A stretch of 61,374 nt of DNA from JAYVYM01 sp046593925 (GCA_046593925.1 JBKJQN010000017.1:1-61374), one strand, 5' to 3'. Shown: positions 1 through 8,393, numbered from the stretch's first letter. Program-made: numbers and translations. The notes: generated from the sequence alone by a model not told the origin.

Positions 1-534
1 ATGTACGGCGCCCCGCTGACGGTCTACCTGCTGTCCGGCTGGCTCGGGACCCGATTCCCCGCACTCAAGGCCACCCACAGCGGGGGGCACCTGTGGAACG
101 ACCTGATCGGCTGGAAGGGCGACCCGCACGTCAGCCCCTTCCACCTGGCCAGCTACGCCGTCATCGGCGGCGGCTTCTGGCTCATCGCAGCCGCCTGGAC
201 CCAGCTGCACACCGCCGCCCAGCACGATCGACTTGCTGTCAGCGGACCGTACGCGTGGCTGCGGCACCCGCAGTACCTGGGGTTCCTGCTGGTCATGTCC
301 GGCTGGCTCCTGCAATGGCCGACCATCCCGACGCTGCTGATGTTCCCCGTCCTTGCCTACGTTTACGCCCGACTGGCCCGCTCCGAGGAACGCGAAGTAG
401 CCGTCGCGTTCGGTTCGGAGTGGACCACGTACGCCGCACGGGTCCACCCCTACCGGCCCCACCGGCCCTCGCAACAGCCGCCCAGCACCCACACCGGCCC
501 GGACCTGAGGAATGACAATCCTGTCCACCACTGA
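1..534 (+). CDS. ICMT/phospholipid-methyltransferase-like membrane protein (probably 5'-truncated by window edge)
   Basis: The 177 residues contain hydrophobic segments around 50-65 and 95-120 and end with the family pattern GPYAWLRHPQYLGF (about 81-94) followed by a conserved acidic pair in ARSEEREV (about 127-134). That RHPxY ... EE arrangement is the SAM-binding C-terminal signature of isoprenylcysteine carboxyl methyltransferase and PEMT-like proteins in bacteria. The natural substrate cannot be told from sequence. The first codon of the window happens to be ATG, so the true start may lie upstream. The stop overlaps the ATG of the broken ABC gene that follows (512), which suggests the two were once coupled. 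Confidence 0.7.
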   Translation: MYGAPLTVYLLSGWLGTRFPALKATHSGGHLWNDLIGWKGDPHVSPFHLASYAVIGGGFWLIAAAWTQLHTAAQHDRLAVSGPYAWLRHPQYLGFLLVMSGWLLQWPTIPTLLMFPVLAYVYARLARSEEREVAVAFGSEWTTYAARVHPYRPHRPSQQPPSTHTGPDLRNDNPVHH

Positions 535-1080
535 CATCAGGCCACGCGTCGTACCGAGCGCGGGCACGCCGGCGCTGACGTCCTCACGGCAACTGGTGGG
601 GAGAAGCCCGTCCGGCACGGTGTCTGGCCACGCCGCCACCGGCAAGCTGTCCTGCGCGGCGCCGACCTGAGCCTGCGCTCAGGGGAGGTCGTCGGCGAGA
701 ACGGCTCTGGCAAGAGCACCCTGATGAAGACTCTGGTCGGATCACTCGCCACCGACGACGGCACCAACTGGCGCGCCGGCACGCTGGGCTACTGCCCGCA
801 GGAACCGCTGAGGTACCCGCGGCTGATATGAGACAAGCAATTCGAGCTGTTCGCACGCTTACAGCATCGGCCAGCTGCAGGCCGCGGTGTGCCGCAGGGC
901 GCTGTACGAGAATCCCGGCTTGGCGGGTGTGCGAGCACCCGCGCCGACGAGCTCTCCGGCGGCACCCTCGCCACGCTCAACCCCGGCCTCGCGCTGCTCG
1001 CCGACCGGGAGCGGGATTCTGCCCGCTATCGACGACCGTCTCCTCCGGGCTATTCGGCTGCGTCCGCAAGTGAGGCCTGA
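512..1080 (+). pseudogene. ABC transporter ATP-binding protein, frameshifted and interrupted
   Basis: The frame that encodes the ATPase runs through 649-828 and contains a Walker A motif, GENGSGKST, at 694-720, followed by the family sequence GTLGYCPQEP. A TGA at 829-831 interrupts it. The same frame then resumes, with a recognisable ABC signature (DELSGGT) near 945-965, and stops at 1080 without a Walker B, D-loop or H-loop. The start-proximal part (ATG 512, overlapping the upstream stop) is in a different frame from the Walker A, so there is at least one frameshift. It resembles the ATPase of two-component ABC exporters, but it cannot make a working ATPase. Confidence 0.75.
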
Positions 1081-1558
1081 TTCGGGGGGTTGCCCGGAGA
1101 ATTGTGCTGTAGGTCCACGACCCGACGCACCACAGGGTGATGGCGAGCGTGGCACCTCCGACGGCGACCGCTCCTCCGAGGACGTACCCAGCGGCGGGCG
1201 CCTCGTTTTGGAAGGACAAGGACGATCCGGTCAGCAGGATGGTCGAAAAAAGGTAGGAGAACCTCCTCGGCGTGGGTGTGGACGGCAACGCATCGGCCCG
1301 GAACAGGTGGCGCACGCCGAAGTTATAGACAACATCGATGAACATTCCCCTGGGCAGCAGGGCCCCGCTAAGCGCGATCGAGGCCATGATCCCTAGCCAG
1401 AGGGATGAATGCAGGATAAGTCCGATGATAATGGAGATTGTGCCAAAGACGGGGGTAAATCGCAACGGCAGGGCGTATATGCGTTTGGCCTCATCGTCGA
1501 GGCAGTCGAATCCTTGCCGATCAAGGTTGGTCTTCTCAAAGGCACTGAGTGGTGCCAT
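977..1558 (-). CDS. DUF4395 family membrane protein
   Basis: The protein has the DUF4395 pattern: a short polar N-terminus (LDRQGFDCLDDEAKRIYALP), then several hydrophobic helices, and the PRG(M/P) ... VRHLFR stretch between membrane pairs. Function of the family is unknown; members are often found near thioredoxin-like or redox genes. An ATG at 1556-1558 preceded by AAGGTGG with 7-8 nt spacing is chosen over the longer upstream frame, giving about 193 residues. Its 3' end lies antisense to the dead ABC gene, so the two overlap on opposite strands. The 1400-1560 part is somewhat less GC-rich than its surroundings. Confidence 0.65.
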   Translation of the reverse strand: MAPLSAFEKTNLDRQGFDCLDDEAKRIYALPLRFTPVFGTISIIIGLILHSSLWLGIMASIALSGALLPRGMFIDVVYNFGVRHLFRADALPSTPTPRRFSYLFSTILLTGSSLSFQNEAPAAGYVLGGAVAVGGATLAITLWCVGSWTYSTILRATPRIRPHLRTQPNSPEETVVDSGQNPAPGRRAARGRG

Positions 1559-1780
1559 TTCCAGAACCACCTTTCTGTCTACGGGCAGCCAAACGACAGA
1601 TGTTTGTCCAGCGGCCGTGGTCGCCACGTCGATACCTCGAGTAGCCGTAACTGGGAGCACGTGCACCGTGGTAGCGACCTCGTTGCCTGGCCCGGGGTCG
1701 CGCCCGCGCCGCAGCATCGTTTTTGCATCATAGCCTGCTGACCTCGTCTCGGTCCGCTCCGGTGAGGTCTGTGTTCTCAC

Positions 1781-2256
1781 GCATCGACCATGCCGAAGTG
1801 CCGGCAGGTTGCGCTAGCTGAGGGTCCTACCAGACCAGGACCCGTGCGATAACGCGGTGGTGGCCGGTCCTGATCAGGACCTACAACTTTTCCCTTCGCC
1901 ACGAAATGCGACTTGGCTGAGCAGACGCAACGGACGGGACCGCCACCCTGCAAGTGAGGCTGGGAGGGCCGCCTCGGTAACGGACGTGATCGCCCGTCGC
2001 GGCCATTCAGGTGAGGAAGTGTCCGGCTCAGGTGAGAAGGTGTCCCGCAGTTCGACAGGGTCGCATTGTGCAGTTGGCCAAGTCGGTCCCTAGTATCCCA
2101 CGTCAGGGCTTCCCCCGGCGGCACGGCTGCTGACCGCGATACAAGCGGCACGCCCCCTGGTCCGCGCCGCTGCCCGGCGAACGCTATCCGGTCGGTCACA
2201 TTCACGAACCGACCCACAGCCGGTGCGGCTCACCCGCGGGCAGGTCAGCCCACATC
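1781..2256. other. Gene-free stretch
   Basis: About 475 bases between the divergent DUF4395 gene and the ATC-hydrolase-like gene. Open frames on both strands here lack family resemblance and no strong ribosome site is seen. I see no RNA gene or repeat in it; it probably holds the promoters of one or both flanking genes. Confidence 0.4.
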
Positions 2257-3000
2257 GTGGGTGACGGGTTCAGACGTTTCCGATTGCGCATCAGCGGTCT
2301 CCCGACGGAGCCAACGCTGGGGAGCCGACAGAACGTCACCCTCGCGGCACTGACCCTCTACCTCCTCGATGCACTGGAGACCGCAGGCATTGAACGCGAC
2401 TACGCCATCGAGCTGACAGGCGACACGTGCCGGCGCTTCCACGGCCGGTGGGACGGACTGAACAAGGCAGTAACCCGAATGCTGAGCCGAAACCCCGTCC
2501 CACGAGTGCAACTGAGCGGCGACGCGGTCCTCACGCTTCCCTTGGGACGACCTGGATATGACTTCGACGACGTCGCGCAAGTTGCTGGTCGGTCTCTCGA
2601 TCTGCGGCGCTGCCGGGTCGCCGAATACCGCATCTCCCGAGGAGCAACGGACCTGTGTGCTGGCTCCTGGTGCAACTTGGACTACGCCTTGGCCGAGATG
2701 TGGGGCGCCACTTTGGACAGGTCCGGCACGCTCGTTGGTGGCGCGGATTGCTGTGATCTTCGCTTCCGGACGAAGCCTCCGGAGCCGCAGCCGCAGCGGC
2801 GTGCTGCCGTGAACAAGGTCCTAGTCACGTGCGAGATCGGGCGGTCTTCGAGCAGCGCTGACAGCACCCCGCCGGCCGGCCGGCCGGCCTCGTTCGCGAT
2901 GGTCTGGACAAGCAGACACCTTCCACCGTCGTCGTCCTCGGTGACGTCCCTGGCCCGAAACCCGGCAGGCCGAGCACCAGCATTGTACGGTCAGTCATGA
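2257..3000 (+). CDS. L-2-amino-thiazoline-4-carboxylic acid hydrolase (ATC hydrolase)-like protein, C-terminus doubtful
   Basis: Residues 125-170 carry the family core: CRVAEYRISRGATDLC, then GSWCNLDYALAEMWGATLDR, then TGTLxxGxxxCDLRFR-like sequence. Conserved cysteines and the C-N-x-D stretch are as in the ATC hydrolase family, which opens a thiazoline ring to form cysteine derivatives; most members are uncharacterised. Homology appears to end at about position 2800. The last roughly 60 residues look like an out-of-frame extension, so a 3' frameshift or lost stop is likely. The GTG start at 2257 is the first in frame but is not supported by a clear ribosome site; the N-terminal part is also short for the family. 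Confidence 0.5.
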   Translation: MGDGFRRFRLRISGLPTEPTLGSRQNVTLAALTLYLLDALETAGIERDYAIELTGDTCRRFHGRWDGLNKAVTRMLSRNPVPRVQLSGDAVLTLPLGRPGYDFDDVAQVAGRSLDLRRCRVAEYRISRGATDLCAGSWCNLDYALAEMWGATLDRSGTLVGGADCCDLRFRTKPPEPQPQRRAAVNKVLVTCEIGRSSSSADSTPPAGRPASFAMVWTSRHLPPSSSSVTSLARNPAGRAPALYGQS

Positions 3001-3110
3001 CTCGCGGTTGTTGCGGCTGGTGTGTGTGAGAACCAGCAGCAGGGTATGCGGCAGGCTGGGGCCAATGGCCCCAGATCACGACGACACCCCGCTCGAGAGC
3101 GAAGGGTGTC
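2820..3110. other. No supported gene; possible degraded coding remnant
   Basis: On the minus strand, between about 2970 and 2820, one frame gives a codon-typical stretch (ending in ALLEDRPISHVTR) that shifts frame near its 5' end. I could not assign it to a family. Nothing else is visible. Confidence 0.2.
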
Positions 3111-3380
3111 ATGATCGCTTTTCTCGTCGTTCTCGCCATCGTCCTGCTGGTGCCCGGCGAACTGCCTCCCGGTCGGCTGAATCTCGTTCTATGACGACCA
3201 GCTCTTGCGTCAACTTGCGCTGCGCGGCGTCACACCGCTGGTCGTCTGGCAGTGGGGCGTCACAGCTGGCTAGAACCTCATTTACGCGCCCCTCTACCGT
3301 GCCACCACCACCTGCGACCTGGAGGTGTTCTACGTCGCCCGGCAGAAGCTCCTGGCTGGGTCTCCACCGGGATCCGTTGC
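3111..3380 (+). pseudogene. Degraded ORF with N-terminal membrane segment, unidentified
   Basis: An ATG at 3111 opens a 27-codon frame that is almost wholly hydrophobic (MIAFLVVLAIVLLVPGELPP). After its stop at 3192-3194 another frame continues with sensible codon use (DDQLLRQLALRGVTPLVVWQ), meets a TAG, and then resumes with NLIYAPLYRATTTCDLEVFY. The pattern fits a small membrane-anchored protein broken by a frameshift and a nonsense codon. I do not recognise the family; chance cannot be excluded. Confidence 0.25.
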
Positions 3381-3449
3381 ACCGGTTCGTTCCCTCCTGG
3401 GTAGTGCTGTGGCGCCCTCGATCGGCTCGGATACGAAAGCCAGGCGATC

Positions 3450-4853
3450 ATGGGTGACGTCGGCGGGGAGCGCGCTGATGCGGATGCGCTGGTGTTTTTC
3501 GGTGCGACTGGAGATCTCGCTCGCAAGAAGATCTTCCCGGCTCTGTACCGCATGGTGAAGCGCGGAACATTGGGGGTGCCTGTGGTCGGAGTTGCCCACT
3601 CAGGATGGGGCCTCGTTCAGTTTCGTGAGCACGCGCAGGACTGCGTGGCGCAGGCCAGCGGCGGTGCCGACGACCACACAGCCCTAGCAAGACTGCTGTT
3701 CCTACTGAAGTATGTCGATGGCGACTACCACAATCCGGAAACGTTCAGTGCCCTTCGGACGGAACTGGGCAGCGCCCGCCGTCCGGCCCACTATCTTGCC
3801 ATCCCTCCCGCGCTGTTCCCGGTCGTCACCAGGAGCCTCAGCGATGCTGGACTCACCAGCGACGCCCGTGTCATCGTGGAGAAGCCTTTCGGGCGCGACC
3901 TCGCGTCTGCTCAAGCGCTGAATCAGGTGCTGAGTTCGGAGTTCTCCACTGAGGCGATCTTTCGTATCGATCACTTCCTGGGCAAGGAGGAGATCATGAA
4001 CCTCCTCTACTTCCGCTTCGCGAACTCCTTCCTCGAACCCATCTGGAACCGAAACTACATCTCCTCCGTCCAAGTAACGCTGGCCGAGGACTTCGGGGTA
4101 CAAGGTCGAGGCGCCTTTTACGAGACGGTCGGTTGCCTGCGCGACGTGATCGAGAACCACCTTTTCCAAATTGTGTCACTGCTCGCCATGGAACCGCCGG
4201 CGTACCAGGGGTACGGGGCTGTACAGACCCAGAAGCTCAATGTCTTCAAAGCCATGCGCCCACCAGGATCGGACGACGTGGTGCGCGGCCAGTACGGCGG
4301 CTACCGCGATGAAGCAGGCGTAGCGAAGGACTCGGATGTAGAGACCTTCTGTGCTATGCGCTTGTTCATCGACTCCTGGCGCTGGGCCGGGGTGCCTTGG
4401 TATCTACGATCCGGAAAGCGCTTACGCACGACGGCATCAGAGGTACTTGTCGAGCTGAAACGGCCACCACAGCAGCTGTTCGATGACGTCGTCACCGGGG
4501 CGGGTCGAACCAACTACCTTCGCTTCCGGCTCTCCCCGAATCCCGAAATTGCGCTCGCAGCCCGCGTCAAGCGTTCCGGCGAACAATTCATCGGGCTCCA
4601 ACGCGAGCTGTCGCTGCTCAACGGGGACCCTGACGAGGAGGAACCCTACGAACGCCTCCTCGGTGACGCGCTCGCCGGCGACGGCGCCCTGTTCACTCGC
4701 GAGGACGCGGTCGAGGCGGCCTGGGCTGTCGTTGACCCGATCCTCGGCGTCCATAACTCCCTCCACCACTACGCGGCGGGAAGCTGGGGCCCCTCACAAG
4801 CCGATGCGCTCATCGCCCCGAACGGACCGTGGCACGATCCGGCTGCCACCTAG
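3450..4853 (+). CDS. zwf: Glucose-6-phosphate dehydrogenase
   Basis: The enzyme oxidises glucose-6-phosphate to 6-phosphogluconolactone with NAD(P)+ at the entry of the oxidative pentose phosphate pathway. The 467-residue product has the N-terminal Rossmann motif GATGDLARKK (about 18-27), the EKPFGRD stretch (144-150), and the substrate-binding active site RIDHFLGKE (172-180, with Asp174, His175 and Lys179). A likely catalytic base, His237, lies in IENHLFQ. Length is normal for the family, though slightly short of the common 480-510. The gene looks intact in an otherwise decaying region, and its stop codon overlaps the 3' end of a phosphoketolase remnant on the other strand. It may be a second copy rather than the housekeeping gene, because it lacks tal, opcA or gnd neighbours. 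Confidence 0.93.
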   Translation: MGDVGGERADADALVFFGATGDLARKKIFPALYRMVKRGTLGVPVVGVAHSGWGLVQFREHAQDCVAQASGGADDHTALARLLFLLKYVDGDYHNPETFSALRTELGSARRPAHYLAIPPALFPVVTRSLSDAGLTSDARVIVEKPFGRDLASAQALNQVLSSEFSTEAIFRIDHFLGKEEIMNLLYFRFANSFLEPIWNRNYISSVQVTLAEDFGVQGRGAFYETVGCLRDVIENHLFQIVSLLAMEPPAYQGYGAVQTQKLNVFKAMRPPGSDDVVRGQYGGYRDEAGVAKDSDVETFCAMRLFIDSWRWAGVPWYLRSGKRLRTTASEVLVELKRPPQQLFDDVVTGAGRTNYLRFRLSPNPEIALAARVKRSGEQFIGLQRELSLLNGDPDEEEPYERLLGDALAGDGALFTREDAVEAAWAVVDPILGVHNSLHHYAAGSWGPSQADALIAPNGPWHDPAAT

Positions 4854-5255
4854 CGGTCGTTGCCGGTGCGCTCCCAGATCCTGATCTCGTGGGTGCAGTC
4901 CACCTTCGCCTCGGCCATGCTCAGCCACCCCGGCATGGCGTGCTTGCCGTCGGCGACCACGTTGACGTAGTGCTGGCTGCGCAGGCTGTGATCGGCGACC
5001 GACAGCAGGCAGGTTCCGGTGGGGGTAGACCCGGACGATGTCGGCCCTCTTGTTCGCGACGTGGTCGAGGAAACCCGGATCCTGATGCGTGAACCCGTTG
5101 TGGTCCTGCTGCACGTTGGAGGCCAGCAGGTAGTTCAGCGACGCGATGTCGCGCCGCCACGGCAGCGTCCTGGTGACCTTGAGCCATTTGGCGTGCTCTG
5201 CGGGTTGAACATCGAGTCGACCAGGCGGATGAACGCTTCATGACAGTTAAACAGG
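4850..5255 (-). pseudogene. Phosphoketolase (XFP), C-terminal remnant with frameshifts
   Basis: Read on the minus strand, three successive frames join into the C-terminal part of xylulose-5-P/fructose-6-P phosphoketolase. From 5255 the frame gives LFNCHEAFIRLVDSMFN. After a shift near 5205 it gives EHAKWLKVTRTLPWRRD, then IASLNYLLASNVQQDHNGF and THQDPGFLDHVANKRADIVR. After a second shift near 5030 it gives SLRSQHYVNVVADGKHAM and ends WERTGNDR with a stop at 4850-4852. These are the hallmark QDHNGFxHQDPGF and VNKKAD-type blocks of XFP. Everything upstream of LFNCHEAF, including the thiamine-diphosphate domain, is missing, cut at a sharp junction near 5255. The product cannot be functional. Confidence 0.8.
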
Positions 5256-5824
5256 CTGACGGCACATTCGTCCGGCTGCGCTACCCCCAGCGCGGCGACG
5301 ACGCCGACATCCGCGCCCTCCTCCAGCGGCCCATCAACCGTCGCGCCACCGTCCGCATGCACGGGTACAAGACCGACCCGGACGGCACCCTCTGGTTCAT
5401 CTGCCCGTTCTGCACCGGCTCGCTCAGCTCCACCGGCCTCGCCGTCCCGTCGGCCGCGACGGCCCGCAAGACAGTCCGCCGGCTGGCGACAACACGCACC
5501 GGCTCGTGCCAACCCCCCGACAGCCGACGCCCCCCCGCCCGCACCACCGGCCGGGGCGCCGCCCGCGACGCCGCACGACGACACGCACTGGGGCTAGCGC
5601 CAGCCTGCCCGCACACCACCGGCGACCACCCGGGACGACCACCCGGGACGACCACAACCCACCCGAAACAGCACCCAGAGCGCCGCCCCGACCACCGGGA
5701 CGGCGCGCTCCGCGTCCCCTGGACCTCCAACGACACGACAAGGCCGGTCCCCGAGGCGCCCTCAGCGCCCCGGGGACCAACCAGCCAGCACTTCTGCGTA
5801 TCCAGACGCTCTACAACTGCGTAG
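5240..5824 (+). CDS. Hypothetical protein fragment with CPFC motif
   Basis: The recognisable part runs from just after the junction at about 5255 (LRYPQRGDDADIRALL) to CPFCTGSL near residue 58, where a single CxxC pair suggests half of a zinc ribbon. The remainder is Pro/Arg/Thr-rich low-complexity sequence typical of an untranslated GC-rich frame, so the true end may be near 5460. The start codon overlaps the phosphoketolase remnant, meaning the natural N-terminus was probably lost at the junction. I do not recognise the family; mobile-element accessory proteins have similar short zinc-ribbon proteins. Confidence 0.3.
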   Translation: MTVKQADGTFVRLRYPQRGDDADIRALLQRPINRRATVRMHGYKTDPDGTLWFICPFCTGSLSSTGLAVPSAATARKTVRRLATTRTGSCQPPDSRRPPARTTGRGAARDAARRHALGLAPACPHTTGDHPGRPPGTTTTHPKQHPERRPDHRDGALRVPWTSNDTTRPVPEAPSAPRGPTSQHFCVSRRSTTA

Positions 5825-5837
5825 CGACCCGAGCGAG

Positions 5838-5923
5838 CGGAGGATGCGAGATTCGAACTCGCGAGGGGTTGCCCCCAACACGCTTTCCAAGCGTGCGCCA
5901 TAGGCCAACTAGGCGAATCCTCC
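5838..5923 (-). tRNA. tRNA-Ser(GGA)
   Basis: On the minus strand the sequence folds as a class II tRNA. The acceptor stem GGAGGAT pairs with ATCCTCC, the anticodon arm is CACGC-TTGGAAA-GCGTG (anticodon GGA), there is a long variable arm, and the T arm is CGAG-AGTTCGAATC-like. The discriminator is G at 5838, as expected for serine. No CCA is encoded. Its 3' end faces the decayed region 1-5.8 kb. Confidence 0.95.
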
Positions 5924-5972
5924 GTCGACCAGCCTACCGGCCCGTGCCGCCGTACCCGCCGCCCCCGGGCGT

Positions 5973-5978
5973 CTACAG
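5973..5978 (+). promoter_or_regulatory. Probable -10 element of the SRP RNA gene
   Basis: TACAGT lies 7-8 nt before the inferred 5' end of the SRP RNA at about 5986. No convincing -35 hexamer was recognised. Confidence 0.4.
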
Positions 5979-5985
5979 TGGCCGG

Positions 5986-6079
5986 CAGACCCCTCGCGCG
6001 GCGCGCACCTCGCTGAACCCCCCCAGGGCCGGAAGGCAGCAAGGGCAGGCGGGCTCTGCGCGGGTGTGCGAGGGGTCCT
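5986..6079 (+). ncRNA. ffs: Bacterial small signal recognition particle RNA (4.5S type)
   Basis: The conserved SRP apical loop GGCCGGAAGGCAGCAAGGGC is present at about 6027-6050. The ends pair perfectly: GACCCCTCGC at 5988-5997 with GCGAGGGGTC at 6068-6077. The RNA binds Ffh and targets nascent membrane proteins. Position just upstream of dnaX is the usual actinobacterial arrangement. Exact ends are inferred from the stem. Confidence 0.92.
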
Positions 6080-6098
6080 TCGACGTCCCGGAGGTCCT

Positions 6099-8213
6099 GT
6101 GAGCCTGGCGCTCTACCGCAAGTACCGACCGGGCAGTTTCTCGGAGGTCAAGGGCCAGGAGCACGTCACCGGTCCGCTCCGTCAGGCGCTGACCAACGAC
6201 CGGATCCACCACGCGTACCTGTTCAGCGGGCCGCGCGGCTGCGGCAAGACCTCCAGCGCTCGGATCCTGGCCAGGTCGCTGAACTGCGAGCGGGGACCGA
6301 CACCCGACCCGTGCGGGGTCTGCGACTCCTGCGTCGCGCTAGCTCCCAACGGCAGCGGCTCGCTGGACGTCATCGAGATCGACGCGGCCTCGCACAACGG
6401 CGTCGACGACGCCCGCGACCTGCGCGAGAAGGCCTTCTTCGCGCCGGTCTCCTCGAGGTTCAAGGTTTACATCATCGACGAGGCGCACATGGTCACGGCG
6501 GCGGCCTTCAACGCGCTGCTCAAGCTGGTCGAGGAGCCCCCGGAGTTCGTGAAGTTCGTGTTCGCGACGACGGAGCCGGAGCGGGTGCTGCAGACCATCC
6601 GGTCGCGCACCCACCACTACCCCTTCCGGCTGATGCCGCGCCGCGACCTGACCGGGCTGCTGACCGACGTCATCGCCGCCGAGGGGATTGCCGTCGACCC
6701 ACAGGTCATCCCGCTCGTCGTACGGGCCGCGGCGGGCTCGGCGCGCGACGGCCTGTCGATCCTGGACCAGGTCCTGGCCTCGGCCGGCCCGGCCGGAGTG
6801 ACGCGGGAGGACGCCGCCGGCCTGCTCGGGGTGACCCCCGACGTGCTGCTCGACGATGTCCTGGACGCGTTCGCCGTCGCCGACGCGGCGGCAGTCTTCG
6901 CCACCGTCGACCGCGTCATGGAGGGCGGCCACGACCCGCGGCGCTTCGCTGCCGACGTCCTGGAGCGGCTGCGCGACCTCGTCATCCTGGACGCCGTACC
7001 CGACGCCGGCGCCAAGGGCGTCCTCGACTGTCCCGCCGAGCAGCTCGAGCGGATGGCCCGGCAGGTGGCGGCGTTCGGCACCGCCGGGCTGTCGCGCTCC
7101 GCCGACCTGTTCCATGCCGGGCTCACCGAGATGCGCGGGACGACCGCCCCTCGGCTACTGCTGGAACTGGTCTGCGCGCGGGTTCTGCTGCCGACCGCCT
7201 CCGCCGAGGCTGTCGTCAGCCGGGTCGAACGGCTCGAGCGGCGGTTCGACATCGGTGGGACCGCCGCGCCGGCCACGCCGCCGCGGGTGGCCCCCGCCCC
7301 GCGCCGCAGTGGGCAGCCCCCGGCTGAACAGCAAGCGACCGCGGAGACGGCCGACGACCGAGCCGCCGCAGCCGCCCCCGTCGCGGTGGATCGTCCCGCG
7401 GCGGACCCGACCATTGCGGGCCGGGCGGGTCCGGCCGGGCCGGGTACGTCGGGCTCGGCGGGTCCGGCGGCCGCGGGTCCCGCGGGTTCGGGTCCGGCCG
7501 CTGCGACTCCGGCCCGGCCTTCGGCCCCGATGGCTCCGGCAGCGCGAGACCGTCCGGTGCCGCCCCCGGCCGATCCGCCCGTGGTGGCTGGAGCCGGGGG
7601 CGACGATGCAGCGGACCGGCCGCCGGCGGCTGACGCCAGCACGGCGGCCTGGCCGACGACCGCGGCGCTCGGTGCCGCACCCGCACCCGCACCGACGGCT
7701 CCCGAAGTCGAGCAGACCGGGGTCGGCGGAACCGGTGGCTTGGACGCCGCGGAGGTCCGCCGCGCGTGGGACACCGTGCTGCAGAAGGTCAAACAGTCCA
7801 AGCGCGTCACCCACGCGCGGCTGTCCGAGACCACCGTGGCCGCCGTCCAGGGGCGGCGGCTGTCGGTGCTGTTCACGACGCCGACGCTGGCCCGGCAGTT
7901 CTCGGAGGGCGTACACGTCGAGGTGCTCAAGGAGGCGCTGCGCGAGGTGCTCGGCGCCGACCTGGAGGTCGCCTGCGTTTCGGGAGCCGGCACCCCGCCC
8001 GCGCCGGCGGGCCCGGGACCGGCGGGCCCGGGACCGGCCGGCTCGGGACCGGCCGGGCCCCGGCCGGCCCCTGCGCACGAGGGTTTCGCGCCGGGCGACG
8101 AGGCCGCCGACGACGACGGGAGCGAGCCACCCGTCGAGCGCGGCGAGGACGCGGCGCTCCGGCTCGTTCAGCAGGCCCTCGGCGGCCGGGTCCTGGACAC
8201 CCGCGTGGACTGA
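6099..8213 (+). CDS. dnaX: DNA polymerase III subunits gamma and tau
   Basis: This is the clamp-loader ATPase of the replicative polymerase. The product starts at GTG 6099 (SLALYRKYRPGSF, the near-invariant N-terminus) rather than an upstream in-frame ATG that lies inside the SRP RNA. It has Walker A GPRGCGKTS (about 45-53), a zinc site in CERGPTPDPCGVCDSC, Walker B IIDEAHM, and the TTEP sensor motif. After about residue 370 comes a long Ala/Pro-rich linker with repeated GPAG-type units at about 630-650, then a conserved C-terminal domain. The about 704-residue length is normal for actinobacterial tau. I saw no obvious slippery site for programmed frameshifting. Confidence 0.95.
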   Translation: MSLALYRKYRPGSFSEVKGQEHVTGPLRQALTNDRIHHAYLFSGPRGCGKTSSARILARSLNCERGPTPDPCGVCDSCVALAPNGSGSLDVIEIDAASHNGVDDARDLREKAFFAPVSSRFKVYIIDEAHMVTAAAFNALLKLVEEPPEFVKFVFATTEPERVLQTIRSRTHHYPFRLMPRRDLTGLLTDVIAAEGIAVDPQVIPLVVRAAAGSARDGLSILDQVLASAGPAGVTREDAAGLLGVTPDVLLDDVLDAFAVADAAAVFATVDRVMEGGHDPRRFAADVLERLRDLVILDAVPDAGAKGVLDCPAEQLERMARQVAAFGTAGLSRSADLFHAGLTEMRGTTAPRLLLELVCARVLLPTASAEAVVSRVERLERRFDIGGTAAPATPPRVAPAPRRSGQPPAEQQATAETADDRAAAAAPVAVDRPAADPTIAGRAGPAGPGTSGSAGPAAAGPAGSGPAAATPARPSAPMAPAARDRPVPPPADPPVVAGAGGDDAADRPPAADASTAAWPTTAALGAAPAPAPTAPEVEQTGVGGTGGLDAAEVRRAWDTVLQKVKQSKRVTHARLSETTVAAVQGRRLSVLFTTPTLARQFSEGVHVEVLKEALREVLGADLEVACVSGAGTPPAPAGPGPAGPGPAGSGPAGPRPAPAHEGFAPGDEAADDDGSEPPVERGEDAALRLVQQALGGRVLDTRVD

Positions 8214-8355
8214 GTCCGGCAGACGTCGGACGACGGCAGGCCCTGCCGATCCGGAGATCGTGCTCGGCGACGCGCGCGTGTCCTGAGCTCAATGACCGGA
8301 TGGTTCGCTCGGTCACGGCCCTGGCGCGGCGCCCAGCGCTGTCGGATGCTCCCCG

Positions 8356-8361
8356 TACGCT
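8356..8361 (+). promoter_or_regulatory. Candidate -10 element upstream of ybaB-recR
   Basis: TACGCT lies about 32 nt before the ybaB GTG, in the only sizeable gap (8214-8393) after dnaX. A short leader with ribosome site AGGAG at about 8383-8387 would follow. Confidence 0.35.
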
Positions 8362-8393
8362 GACAGGTACCCGACACCTACCAGGAGCGCGGC

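Noticed and set aside
6066..6098. Upstream ATG of dnaX at 6066
   Set aside because: It lies inside the SRP RNA 3' stem; the GTG at 6099 begins the conserved SLALYRKYRP sequence.
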